From contig OZ026833.1 of assembly GCA_964023205.1 (NCBI GenBank), positions 34,822,366 through 34,886,365 of the forward strand: a DNA stretch of 64,000 nt. The letters are read 5' to 3'. This DNA comes from Lutraria lutraria. Taxonomy: Eukaryota > Mollusca > Bivalvia > Venerida > Mactridae. Positions 50,438 through 62,003 of this stretch are shown here, one piece after another. Position numbers and translations under genes: made by a program. The notes under the pieces are model-generated. The model did no database searches. It was given only the letters and a program-made list of their open reading frames with translations, and was not told the DNA's origin. How positions within the stretch are numbered: position 1 is the stretch's first letter; every line of letters begins with the position of its first letter.

Positions 50438-51597
50438 TTGATTAATCCACTTCTACATGTTATTAAGATACTGTATGGAAAGCTGTTTAATATTGTCAGG
50501 ATTAAATCAACTTAAGGATACAAAATTGAGGCTCGACAGCAGATACCTATCTCAAGTTGTATTACCTATATACAATCCAATATAGATGTATCAAAACAGT
50601 GGTTATTCGTGTTTTTAAAACTTGACATAATAAGAACACTAAGTACCTAATAGTGAATACGATTTGAACATTAACTTACTTCAATATTCAACAAAATAAG
50701 AACTGAATTAAACCAATTATTTTTTTAATGGATTTCTGTTTTAAACTTGAATTTACTCCCTTAAAGCTTAGTACGTAAAAATCAGCGGATAAGCGCAATA
50801 TTTAGTCATCTATACTACATGTATTATAATTTTCTTTTTTTTTTGGGCTCCGTACTGCCCTCAGCAGACTGTCTCCAGAAACACTAACGCTCTCACAAAA
50901 ATAGCAGTACTTCGGTGGGATATCAGATTAATTGAGCGGCATTTGAAGCCATCGTAAAATGCCACGAGCTGCTTCCCAAATGTTAGAAATTTGAGACGAT
51001 CTTTTTGAACGGCGGCGATGTTCTTGATTTCAGATGTTGTATCAGCCTAAACTGGTCTAGTATTTAGAAGCCTAGTGCTCGGTACATTTGTATCTCAAAC
51101 TAGTTTCTTTCTATATACGTTGGAACCCTACAAATGCCAGAAATATCTCGATAACAGCTCACACAATATATCCAATGACATTTTAATGTCAGGAGGAAAT
51201 TCTCCTGGGTCACATTGGTATTTGTTTGTCCACGTGACTAGGAGGGGTAATTATCTCCCTTTATTCCGTTTAATGCATACTAGTCTTGCTTTGTGTTCCG
51301 TTTTATTTCCCTGCTAGTGGTGTTGTTATACTATTCGTAAGTTTGGAGCTGTTAATTGCCCTGAAGGCTTTACAGTTAATTAATTGGCATAGAACTGCTA
51401 CATTGTTCTATTGTAGAGTGCAAATGCGGTGAAAGTATGGCTCTAAAAAGCAAACAGATGGAACTGTCCAGGATAAAGACTTTGGGAATGAGTTAATGCA
51501 TTCGATACATCTCGGTAGTCATCGCTATATCAATTATTGGAGACTCACAGTTGTATTAAAATGTGACATACAATTGTTGCTAAAACTGTCATTATGC

Positions 51598-51676
51598 TTA
51601 TAACTTTTGTATTGAAAATGTAAAAATAGCCTTACTGTTGAAGCTATTTCTACATTTTCAATACAAATGTTATGAA
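51598..51676 (+). repeat. 79-nt imperfect hairpin
   Basis: Arms of about 33 bp (TTTTGTATTGAAAATGTA... and its complement TACATTTTCAATACAAA...) with three imperfections enclose a 12-nt loop, CTTACTGTTGAA (51631-51642). The shape fits either a pre-miRNA-like fold or a tiny foldback element. No match to a known miRNA is recalled. Confidence 0.6.
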
Positions 51677-53164
51677 CCCAAATACTTCCTTAATAATAAA
51701 GTGGTCACATTATTCATAAAGATAAAATATAGGCAGCCAGCACAAATACATGCGTGCTGTATAAAAATGTGGACTTAATATCGGCTTGGTTTTGAAGAAC
51801 GAGTTTACTACATTAATAAATCTGTACATATTTCTATCTATACAGCGCTGTTTTGTTTATTAGTCGGAGAGTCATTAACGACCATTCACATTGTGCCAAA
51901 ACACAAAACACAAATCAGTAAAACCTGATTTAGCGACAATGTAGATTGTAAAGCCACCTTATCAAAACGACCCCTATATTTCAACATGATAATGGAGCTA
52001 CATTACTATTGTATCTCGACTTAATTTCGAGGTTTTATGCATCCTTAAACAATTAATTCATTTTTAGTTTTTTACATACTTTTATCATTTTTTGAAAATC
52101 AAATTTATTATTTGTTTTTATTATACTCAAAGGTCAATTCATACGACTATCGAATAAAATCACTGTGGTCACCAGACTTGTGGTTTAAAGTAAAGAAAAT
52201 ACATTAATTTTATATATACTCGTATTTCTTTTCAAGTCAAATATGTTTTGTTTTGCATTGTAAAAAAGCAAGCAACTAATTGTCCGTGTGTTGATGGATT
52301 GTAATCATGTTTGAATCGAGTTTTGTACCAGACATAGTGTTTAAATATAGTGTCGAGGGTCCGTAACTCCTGTCTGACCTGATGTTTTCCAAACGTCGTC
52401 TTTAAAATATGCACCATAACTCTTATTTAGTCAAGAAACCGCCACAATGAATAAAATGTTGATGACTTTTAAAAACAGAAATCAACCAAAAAGACATAAA
52501 CTAAGTCCACTAAACCTGAAAATGTTCGAATGTCCACTTCCGGGTAAAATTGCGTATGTAATTATTTAGCCCTTACCTGCATGGCGAGTAAAACTAATTA
52601 GATATAGTCTAATTATTTCATTTACTGAACACACATGGTAGCCGTAGAGGTGTAATAATGATTAGTGACGTTCATTGCTGATGACGATACTTTCAACGCT
52701 CAGCGAGCTTTTGGCTGACCTCTCGAATTGATTACTACAGGAAAAATAAATGGTTAAACGTTTGTAAGTGATAAATAATTTATCTAATTTGACCAAAGAT
52801 GAATGTCTTTGGTCACACATAACTGACAATTATTTAGGTTGCCCGTATGTTGGCATTGGATTTGTGACAGTGATGTGAATAATTATATATGTAAATACTG
52901 TACGTGTTTTTCTTTCAGTACTAGATCATTACTAGCCAACTGATAGGCCCAGTATGACCGATGAAGTGTGTTCTATGTGTAACTTAGTAACATCACAATT
53001 ATTTAGTTCAGAATATTATTAAAAACTATGTTGCTTTGATAGCATTTTTATGATAGCGATTAAACGATCATATGAAAGCGCCCTAAAACATATTAATCCG
53101 TTCTATTGTAATACTATTACATTGTTATACCATATGTATATCATTCTTCGAAATTCGAAAAATA

Positions 53165-53339
53165 CAGTACAACCTCTCCAGAGCGGCCCTCTCTTGAGCA
53201 ACAACTTCATTGCAACAACAGCATGTATGTTTCCACCGCACGATTTAACTATTAATGTAACCTCTTTAGAGCAACAACCTCTTAACAACAACCTATTATT
53301 TCTACCCCAAAAGGATGTTGCATTGGAGGGGTTGAATTG
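53165..53339 (+). mobile_element. Pogo/Tc1-like MITE, family A copy 3
   Basis: Left end CAGTACAACCTCTCCAGAGC continuing GGCCCTCTCTTGAGCAACAA; right end read inward CAATTCAACCCCTCCAATGC. TA flanks at 53163-53164 and 53340-53341. Same orientation as copy 2. An open frame across 53050-53427 is made by the element and is not a gene. Confidence 0.8.
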
Positions 53340-55158
53340 TACTGGTATTCCTCAATTAGAAAAACAACAACAACAGATGTCGATCTACTCGGGCAAATCA
53401 AACTTTATTTATTTTTATTTGCTGTGAGACAAAGTAACATAATCTGATGGATTGACTTTTTATTATATTGAAATCAAACTAATTAGTTACACAATGCGAT
53501 TATATCCAGACTGATTATGTCACATAATTATGAAATATTTCATTCATAGTATTATTTTCCTTGTATAGTTTAGAATACTAAAATAATATCAGATAGGACT
53601 TTCTATATGTCAGTGTGATGTTTTTGTCACCTTAATCATCCTTGGAAATGAAGATTGTGGCGAAAATAAAATCACAGTTTAAAAACGGATTTTTTATTTT
53701 TTTTTATTTTACATAAGTTTATGGGTCCTAAAATATGTAATCTACATATACTTTTAAATATAACCAGAACTGCAAACACGTGACATCCTCCATCTTGAAA
53801 GAGAAACTAAATCTACTTAAATTCTCAGTCTAGCTGAAGTAATGAATTACCAGCAAACGAAACTTACTTAAAACCTACTTGTTTCTTAACGGCATATTTT
53901 TCCTGCAAAACCAACCAACCCAGCAATCTATAAAACGAATTGAATTCCAGGGTTATTCTTTCTCTTGCTACATGTGAAATTATTCTCCAATTTACGGGGC
54001 TTTATCGACATCATTCGTGCATTGGTGACTATTAACAAATTAATTAAAGTACATCTGTTTTCCTTGTAACCCCATATGGTTGCGTGAGTGTTAACTGGTA
54101 TCGATCTCGTTAGATCCGAGGCTGATATACAGTTGTTTAGTATACAATACAATCATGTAGTTATTTTAGTTCTCCCACAATCTTCCTTTTTGTACAACCC
54201 CTCTTATAAGACCAGCATACAGGCAGGTATGGCGTCTTTTTCGGTAATATATCATTAATTATGATGCTGACATATTCCTGATGTTGACACTTAGTGAAAC
54301 TTGAATAACACACATTTTGAAGTCAGTTACCTTTCTATAATTACTTCATTATAACCATCATTATTGTTTTGGACACATCGACACTGTTTGCTTCATCATT
54401 ACTAATATCAGCATCGTGGTTGTTGACGTCATCGTCAGCATCATTATCAGATTTATCTACAACAGCAGCAATAAAAATATGTTTTAATTTTAGCGACAGT
54501 AAATTGTTATGTTTGCCAGTTGGACGGAGCACAACAATTCGACAACTGTCAATAAGTTTGAAAATATATTATGGAGTAATCTTATGGAATTAAGTTTCGA
54601 TTTAGGAAACTCACGCGGAAAAAAAGTTTGATCAAAGTGTAGCTCAACTTATTTCTGTCTTGTTTTTTTCGTATGTTCGGTTTACATTTTTTTTATAAAT
54701 TCAAACTTTGATGTTACAAATGTACCAACTTAAACTAAAGTAAACAACACTTGTCTAGTGGCTTAACATTTAAAACAAAACACTGCAAGTCATCAAATCA
54801 AATCAAGTCGTGCAGCAGGATTTTTATTAATGACACAGACTTGCACCATATGGTTTCATAATGATCTCGGCACAATTTCGCACCCTGAACAACAATTTTG
54901 CATCTTTGCAATACCATTAATTGTAAGCGATCATTTTGGATAAAATACCGATAATATTCTTCACAGTATTAGCCTATAATTTTATAGTGTTTTAAAAAAC
55001 GCAAGACGATACAATAAGACGTAAATCGATATGAATAGGTCAATAGAACATACATCGTTCAATCGTTCATAACAGTAGGCTACTCTACTGAAGTATTCAT
55101 ATTTATTGCGCAATAAACGAACTCATTTAAACTCTGACAATTTATTTACAAGTTGTAC

Positions 55159-55198
55159 CACGTGACCTTGTACCACGTGACCCTAAGTTCTTCACGTG
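55159..55198. promoter_or_regulatory. Three CACGTG boxes in 40 bp
   Basis: CACGTG at 55159, 55174 and 55193. The first two sit in a repeated ACCACGTGACC-type context and the third in TTCACGTGAT, the pattern bound by bHLH-zip factors such as USF/MITF/TFE families. No gene is seen beside it. Confidence 0.4.
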
Positions 55199-56854
55199 AT
55201 CGTTTTTTTAAACGAGACTGTAGTCAAACGTAATGAGTCGAATGATGATACAGTTAGTGATAGATTACACTCAAACCAACTTTATTATACCATTGTCATA
55301 TAAATATGATACAACGGTATACAAATAAACAAATACATTGTTTAACAAAGAAATAGTGTACATGGTGAGAAAGTAAATTGTGAATATGTTCTGCTGGGTT
55401 TAACTGTACAGTGTACAGTTTGGGGAAGTAATCACTCGTTCGAAATAAATTTGAGTAAAAAAAACTCAACAAAAAAAAAACAAAGGTAGAGTTACACCAT
55501 ACAGATTAAGAACACCGTCTTTTTTATATATATTAAAGAGTTTGTCATTTATAATACAAATAAATAACACGCTATATTTTCCGGACAATATAATTACTTG
55601 ATCAATGATCCTGGCCTTTATCCCTGCATATATATGCAGGGAACATTTGGAGCTGCATGTTTAGTCCTGAACACTTTGGCTGGAACCTCCTCACTTACAT
55701 CAATTTTAAAGGCAAGACATAATGTAACAATTAACAAGAAAAAAACTGAATTCCAACTTATAACATTACACATTACTAATATATATTATGATGTAAATAT
55801 TTATAATAATACTTACATATTTGTGATTATTGATAACATGCATACACATATCTATTTATCTAATATCTAAATGTAATATAACATGCATATTAAATACACA
55901 TCTACATATTGATAAATAGTATATAAAATATATATTTAAACATTGATAGCTTGCATATAAAATATGCATCAAAATACTGATAACTTGCATTCACAAATCT
56001 ATTTAGATACTGCTACATGCTTATACAGTTTGTATTATATTTAAATATCTATATAAGTTTTACAAGCATTTTATATTTAATAATTGATGATATATCAAAA
56101 TGTGTTATATTCAAATATTCATATGAGACATGAATAATCGTATTTGATATTTGTGTATTATATATATGATAAACGTATATTACATTTGGATATTGAAAAA
56201 ATAAAACGTATTGATATTTGAATATCGATGGCATAATATACTAGTATTGTGTAAAAATATATATGTAAATTATATTAGGAAATTAATAAAATGCAAATGA
56301 CTTATAGGTATCATCTGTATATACATTATTGAAGTCGATGAATATACTCATCATTCAAGCGTAAGTTATTTACATCCAAAATTCCTACAATAGACTCGGA
56401 ATGTAATTTCAGGGCATATTAGACAGAGACAAACATGCACCACGTAAGATGTTAATATCAACACCGTTTGTTGTGAAATAAAAACCCCGGTTTTAGAGGA
56501 ATTGCGACTTTTAATTAGAAATCAAGGTGCATATGTAAGTGACTTGTTTTATTTTATTTCTGAACACATACTGGTTTGTTTCCGATAATCAGGGTGTATG
56601 TATTCTTCGCTTATTTCTTCAGAACTACCACTTGTTCTAGTTTTCCCTTGTCAGCCACGTTATAACAGACATCGATTCCTTTTAGAACTTTCAGCTAAAA
56701 GACACAATTAAAAGGTGTTCAAACTCGTCCTTCACGGTAAGAATTGGTTGGTAGGCTAGCATTTGTTTTTCTTGTAAATTTTGTTTAGGCGTAATAAACT
56801 TATACTATTATTTTATTCATGGTGATATTTATCAGTAATATTAAATCTATTTTT

Positions 56855-56879
56855 GGGGGAGGGGGGGGGGGGGGGGGGG
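56855..56879. repeat. Poly-G run (G5-A-G19)
   Basis: Five G, one A, then nineteen G. G-quadruplex potential, and a likely site of assembly or sequencing error. Confidence 0.9.
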
Positions 56880-57025
56880 TAAAATTATATTCTTTCAAAT
56901 ATGTGTGCTTGTGTTGATTTTGTTTGTTTAAATTTTCAAAAATGCGAATGTATGTAAATTGTATGTATTGAGAAGTATGTATATATTATTTTTTTCTATG
57001 TATACTCTCTGCTTAAAAAACTGTT

Positions 57026-57109
57026 GTCTTGACCATCTTGACATGTATATAAATTGTAAATGGTCAGAGGCATTATATGCCGATAATACCAATAAACTTT
57101 AACTTTAAG
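57026..57109 (+). mobile_element. Probable LINE 3' end
   Basis: GCCGATAATACCAATAAACT followed by the TTAACTTTAA tail. It resembles the minus-strand sequence at 38.9 kb (GGCGATAAAAGCCAATAAAA) and the common molluscan CR1/L2-like 3' terminus. Heavily 5'-truncated if real. Confidence 0.45.
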
Positions 57110-59874
57110 TAATAATTTTGTATTTTTTAACTATGTCAAAACGGTTTCATGAATTGCAACTATGTAAAGGCAAGTCACGTGACATGTTCTTGTTAGAACC
57201 AGTCTTAAATGGAAGAAAACCAAAAGTTCCTTATACAGTCAAACATGTGAACAAACACCAACGGAAGGAACCAGGAAATAGAAACTAAAACCAGTGACTA
57301 TTGATCTCTATAAAAAAATGAATATTTGCTTAAAATACTCCATGGATTATATTCAGCATCTTCATATATTACATTGCTGTACATATTATAGAAATTTACA
57401 TGTTAATGAAATATATATTTTCGATGCCTCCTAAATAACCCAAATAAATGTGATCTAAATTACCATATAACTATAATTATTGATAGCGGGAATAGTCATA
57501 TAATGAATTGGTTAATATATTATACATACATAGCAAATTCCTGAAACTTGCACAACATATACGTACCTCAACATTTCTCGGAAGAATGCAACTACGCAAT
57601 ACCTAACTATCCTCTGAGCGATACAATCTTTAAATGGTTTAACAACATACGTGAGACATATGTGGTGATTAGATTTCTCTGATTTAAGTGTTCCGCGTAT
57701 TCAATCAGGTAAGAAATTCATAAGTCTTTGTGACAAGTGACTGGGATCGCCAAAGGGATTTAGCCGAATAATGTCTCATCCAATTACTAGGTAAGTTTGA
57801 TTTTCGAGATGGAGCTCTTCTTTATTGAAGGCGAATTTGGCACATGCATTGTTCCAATATTGGATGTTTAAATCTATGAGGTATGTGTAAACTAGCTTTT
57901 CATAGCTGCACGCATTTCTTTTGCAATTTTATACTCAATTTTAGTCTTAAAGACATTTTGTTGTTTGATTTATAATTCTAGTGACATTTTCTTATTTATT
58001 TATGTACCAAATATACGTCAATATTTCTGCTGATTTTTGTTTAGCGCCCAAATATTTAACAAAAATCCGACATAACATACACTATTATATTAATCTACTG
58101 CTTACATTTTATTGTGAGATGGTAGACATGTTGTCTATTCTCCTTAAATAGATAAAACATAATTATGATGTAATCATTCATGAACGGTTCGTAAAAGATT
58201 CTTGGTTTCATTCGAAACGCGTCTCTTACACGTGTTTACAAACGCAACATTCCTTTTTATGAACGATTACCTCTTATTGAATATGTTCGGAATTCGAATG
58301 ACGCCAATAATCTTTTAAAACCGTTTAAGGTCCAAGATGCTACACACAACCATCTTTTGGTGTCATTTTTCTTAAAAACAATTCTCTTCAACTTTCTCTC
58401 TCATTTTTCTCCTTGACTGCCACGTTGGAAATCACATTTTGAAGCATTTTATCGTTATTAATGACATCGCATAGGAGAAAAAGGGGCGTTCATGTGTTGC
58501 CCCTCAACACTTTAACTAGTCAGCCATTCTTTCTTGTATTTAAGATACAGGAGGTTTCAGCATTGAGCCTGAGAGTAACAAAATGCACGTTCATGTCATA
58601 ACGTGTAAACGTTGACAAAAAAAGGAAATCGAGTTATTGCTGTTCATAACATAAAACATGAATATAGAGGGAAGCTGACGAGCTAGGTTACGGATGATAG
58701 GTGGTTATACCAATGCGTACACCAGGAGTTTTCCTTCACTGATATAGCTGGGAAAGTTGCAAAATAAACCCAACTGCTCTTGCGAGTTTAAAGCCCCGTT
58801 AGCTTTTTGCTGTAGCAAAATATATGCAAAAACATTTAATTGCTGATATTATCCCAAGATAATTTTTACCGACGAAACAAGCCCTTTTTCGTCTGAAAAC
58901 ACTTATTTCACTGTGATTTTTGCTTTTGTAAACTTGAAATATGTAGAGCGCGTGACGTCACTTTACTACGTGTGCATAGCATGACTGCGGGAAAACACAG
59001 GTGTTTGTATACATAGTGTTCATTTCAATGATATTGAAAAAATACGATAGTGGTTTCGGAAACATTTTTTCTTGCTTTAAAGTATGCACGGGAGGAAAAA
59101 AACACCGGATTCCTCTGTTATAGAACAAACAGAAACTATTAGGACCAATACATTTATAAGTTTATGGGACTTATATTATATTATAAATTCACTAGGCAGG
59201 ATTTTGAAAATCTAGCCCCCGATGTTGCTTTATTTAGCTAGAATCTGACCTAATCTTAACGGACACTTATTGAAATCACATTTTATAACACGTGTACCAT
59301 ACATCTACCTATTGATATTCTTGTTGTATTGGTCTTATATGACAGCATGTCCACCACTTCAATGATTTGCTAATTTAACAAGGACTTAGACTTATTTGAT
59401 TGGATTCGTCTTCTTCCTTCCCTTCTCAAAAGTATTTGACATATTAAATAATTACTAAAAATATGAAGAAAAAAACTTCGGTCTAATTAATATAATTCTA
59501 AAATGCTTTGATGTGCGTTTTATGTATCAACATTTTTAAAGATTTATCTTATATACTGTCGAGTTAAGGGAACTATATTCAATTTTAACATTGGATTTTG
59601 ACATTGGATTTTATCATCGGACTTTGATATTGTATTATGATAATAGAAAAAATGTAAGCAAACAAGCGGTGCTCGTTTTTTATGTGACTTTTTGGCTTGT
59701 TATTGGCCATTTCAGGGGCAGATAATTCACAATGAAGGAAAAACAAGGCCTTATCTATTTTCGTTTTATGTAGCTGTCTTCTTTTCATGACATCTTGACA
59801 TTTTGTATTTTGACCAAAAATAAAATGAAAAACATAAACCAAAAGTAAGAATATGGTATTTGAGATTTATGTAT

Positions 59875-59936
59875 GAGTGATCTGCCCTTGAAATGACCTA
59901 AAATAAGCCAAACATCCATTCAAGGGCAGATAACTC
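59875..59936. repeat. Foldback with GGGCAGATAACTC arms
   Basis: GAGTGATCTGCCCTTGAA (59875-59892) faces TTCAAGGGCAGATAACTC (59919-59936). A third arm-like copy, TTCAGGGGCAGATAATTC, lies at 59711-59728. Confidence 0.6.
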
Positions 59937-61800
59937 AAAAACGAGCAAAGCCACCCCGATTGTTTTCTCTTAAAATGTTTCTATTATCATGCTATGATCT
60001 TGCAAAGTTTTATAAAATTCTGTTTTGATTCCGCCAATATGTCTAATATGTGAAAACTGTAGGATAATGTCCTTAAGAAACAAAAGAGTACTTATGTTTC
60101 TGTATATAAAGGACACAAACAATGTACTTTCTTTTGAGGAAACTCTTTTCAAAACCTCTGTAGTCTAGTTTGTTTAATTCCAATGGATACAAGTGAGCAT
60201 TCACTGAGCCTTTTATTTTCGAGGAAAAAAACGCCTCGAAAAGGAAATACTAAATAGAAGTAAAACACATAAGCATTATTTTACATCATGTAGGTCGGCA
60301 CTTGCGTTTAAAAGCTTTTTACCAGACAAATGGACGCGACAAAATGAGTGAAATAAAAACTGATTGCATCCGATAGATATGATATACATGCATTTCTATT
60401 TTATATGTTCCCTGTTTGATGACGTCTCAAAACGCATGTATTATGTCACCGGGCGACATTATCCGTGTCTTAGAACCAAGAGATAAAACATTGCGATGAT
60501 ACAAACTAAGGATGGATTCCAAATCATTCCGAATACTGCCAAACTTGCATATAACAAAGTAATTACGCGAAGCCATAAATCTAAATCAGTCTTCGAGACT
60601 TTGGAGTATAACTTGAGTGCGCGACAACAGAAAACCGGGTTATCTAAAGACAATCATGTTTACGTGAGAAATAAACATCCTTGATGACGTTTTAAAACGG
60701 TCCATTTGACAGAAATTGTTTTTCATGCCGGCGCGTTAAAATCGAGACTTCGATTTCTGAAATGTGGAGATAAAATTCGGCGCGAAAGTCAAAGTTTTAC
60801 GATAGCTCTGTAATGCGTATGGATTATGGCTCATCAATTATTAATATTCGTGTTTGTCACTTTATAAGAACATCGTAGAAACAAATTGATGACAAAAGCA
60901 CTAGAGATGTTGGCAGAGAGTTTGGGTAATCTGTATTTAGAACGTGTCAATACAGACAAGAACTCGTACGCTGAGCGGAATGTAGCAGCCTTTCTGAAAC
61001 ATCTTTAATTGGTTTGTTTTCTCGTAGTCCTGGGTTTGAGAGCGTAATACACAGCTCTGTCATGATTTTGTGGAAGCATTTTCACAGCAAAAATGCATCT
61101 AAAGAAAACTGGGCGTTATGTTTTTACAACCGATGTCAGAATTTCGAATTGTACTGTTTAATTCCAAATGTTTTAGTAATGAAACTACTTTGATTCAAAT
61201 GTCTTAATATTCAAATCACTAAGGGTAAGATATTATATTAAATCAGAAAAATGCAATGCTACGAAACCCAGTATTTGTACATACTATGTAAACAAACTGT
61301 TTTAGTTATTTAAATCCTTTAAAGCTATTTTTTTCTGGTATGTGTACTGACAGATTTATCCACCTTAGTCGTAAGGATGTACTGTCCATTTATAAATATA
61401 AATACGGACATGATTTGAAGATGTGTAGACCATGATAGATGTAACGGTAGATCCAAAGAAACGCATACACACAAATTGATTCAATCAAAAGCTTTGCTGT
61501 ATGCTTCTAAACATAAATGAGAACATTATATTTAAATCAAGCTCATTCTTACAAGGCTAGTACTCGACTGTGGACCTTACGCGATATGACCGGAAGCTTT
61601 GAATACGAGACACATTTTTGTTTCGGAAAAGTCGTCCTGTTTAAACTTAAAGCCTAGTACTTTTTTTCTATGCTAATAAGTTCGGTTTCCCGGAAAAAAT
61701 CTTTATTGCTTTTTACTTTCTCACATTCTCATTTTTTTCATTTTCATTTCTTTTACACATACAAACTCGTACACACTGTTAAATAAGTACATTTATTTCA

Positions 61801-62003
61801 GATTGACCGCTAGGCTTGATATGGAGAGCACTTGGGCTACGAAACTTGGGTTCCTCTGTCAGAACACTACGCGCGCACATTTTCTCTGTACACTAGGGTT
61901 TAACACCGCACTAGCTGGTGGACTCCTTGAAGACTGCATGGGCGAATATTTGGGTAGAATCAACGCTTTCCTGAATCAAGTTGGACATTTTACTCAAATG
62001 TGA
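61801..62003 (+). other. Exon-like open stretch, unidentified
   Basis: An acceptor-like pyrimidine tract ending TTTATTTCAG (to 61800) is followed by an open frame of about 66 codons ending in TGA at 62001-62003, with a more balanced base composition than its flanks. Read from LTARLDMESTWATKLGFLCQ it matches nothing I recognise. It could be the last exon of a gene whose other exons lie elsewhere, an exon of a non-coding RNA, or chance. No paired donor or upstream exon was identified. Confidence 0.2.

Noticed and set aside
50057..50441. Several open frames around the 34-bp array
   Set aside because: They are generated by the tandem repeat.
51895..52000. Further pogo-like MITE starting CAGTAAAACCTGATTTAGCG
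   Set aside because: One end resembles such elements, but no matching second end was found.
53050..53427. 125-codon open frame
   Set aside because: Its centre is the MITE at 53165-53339.
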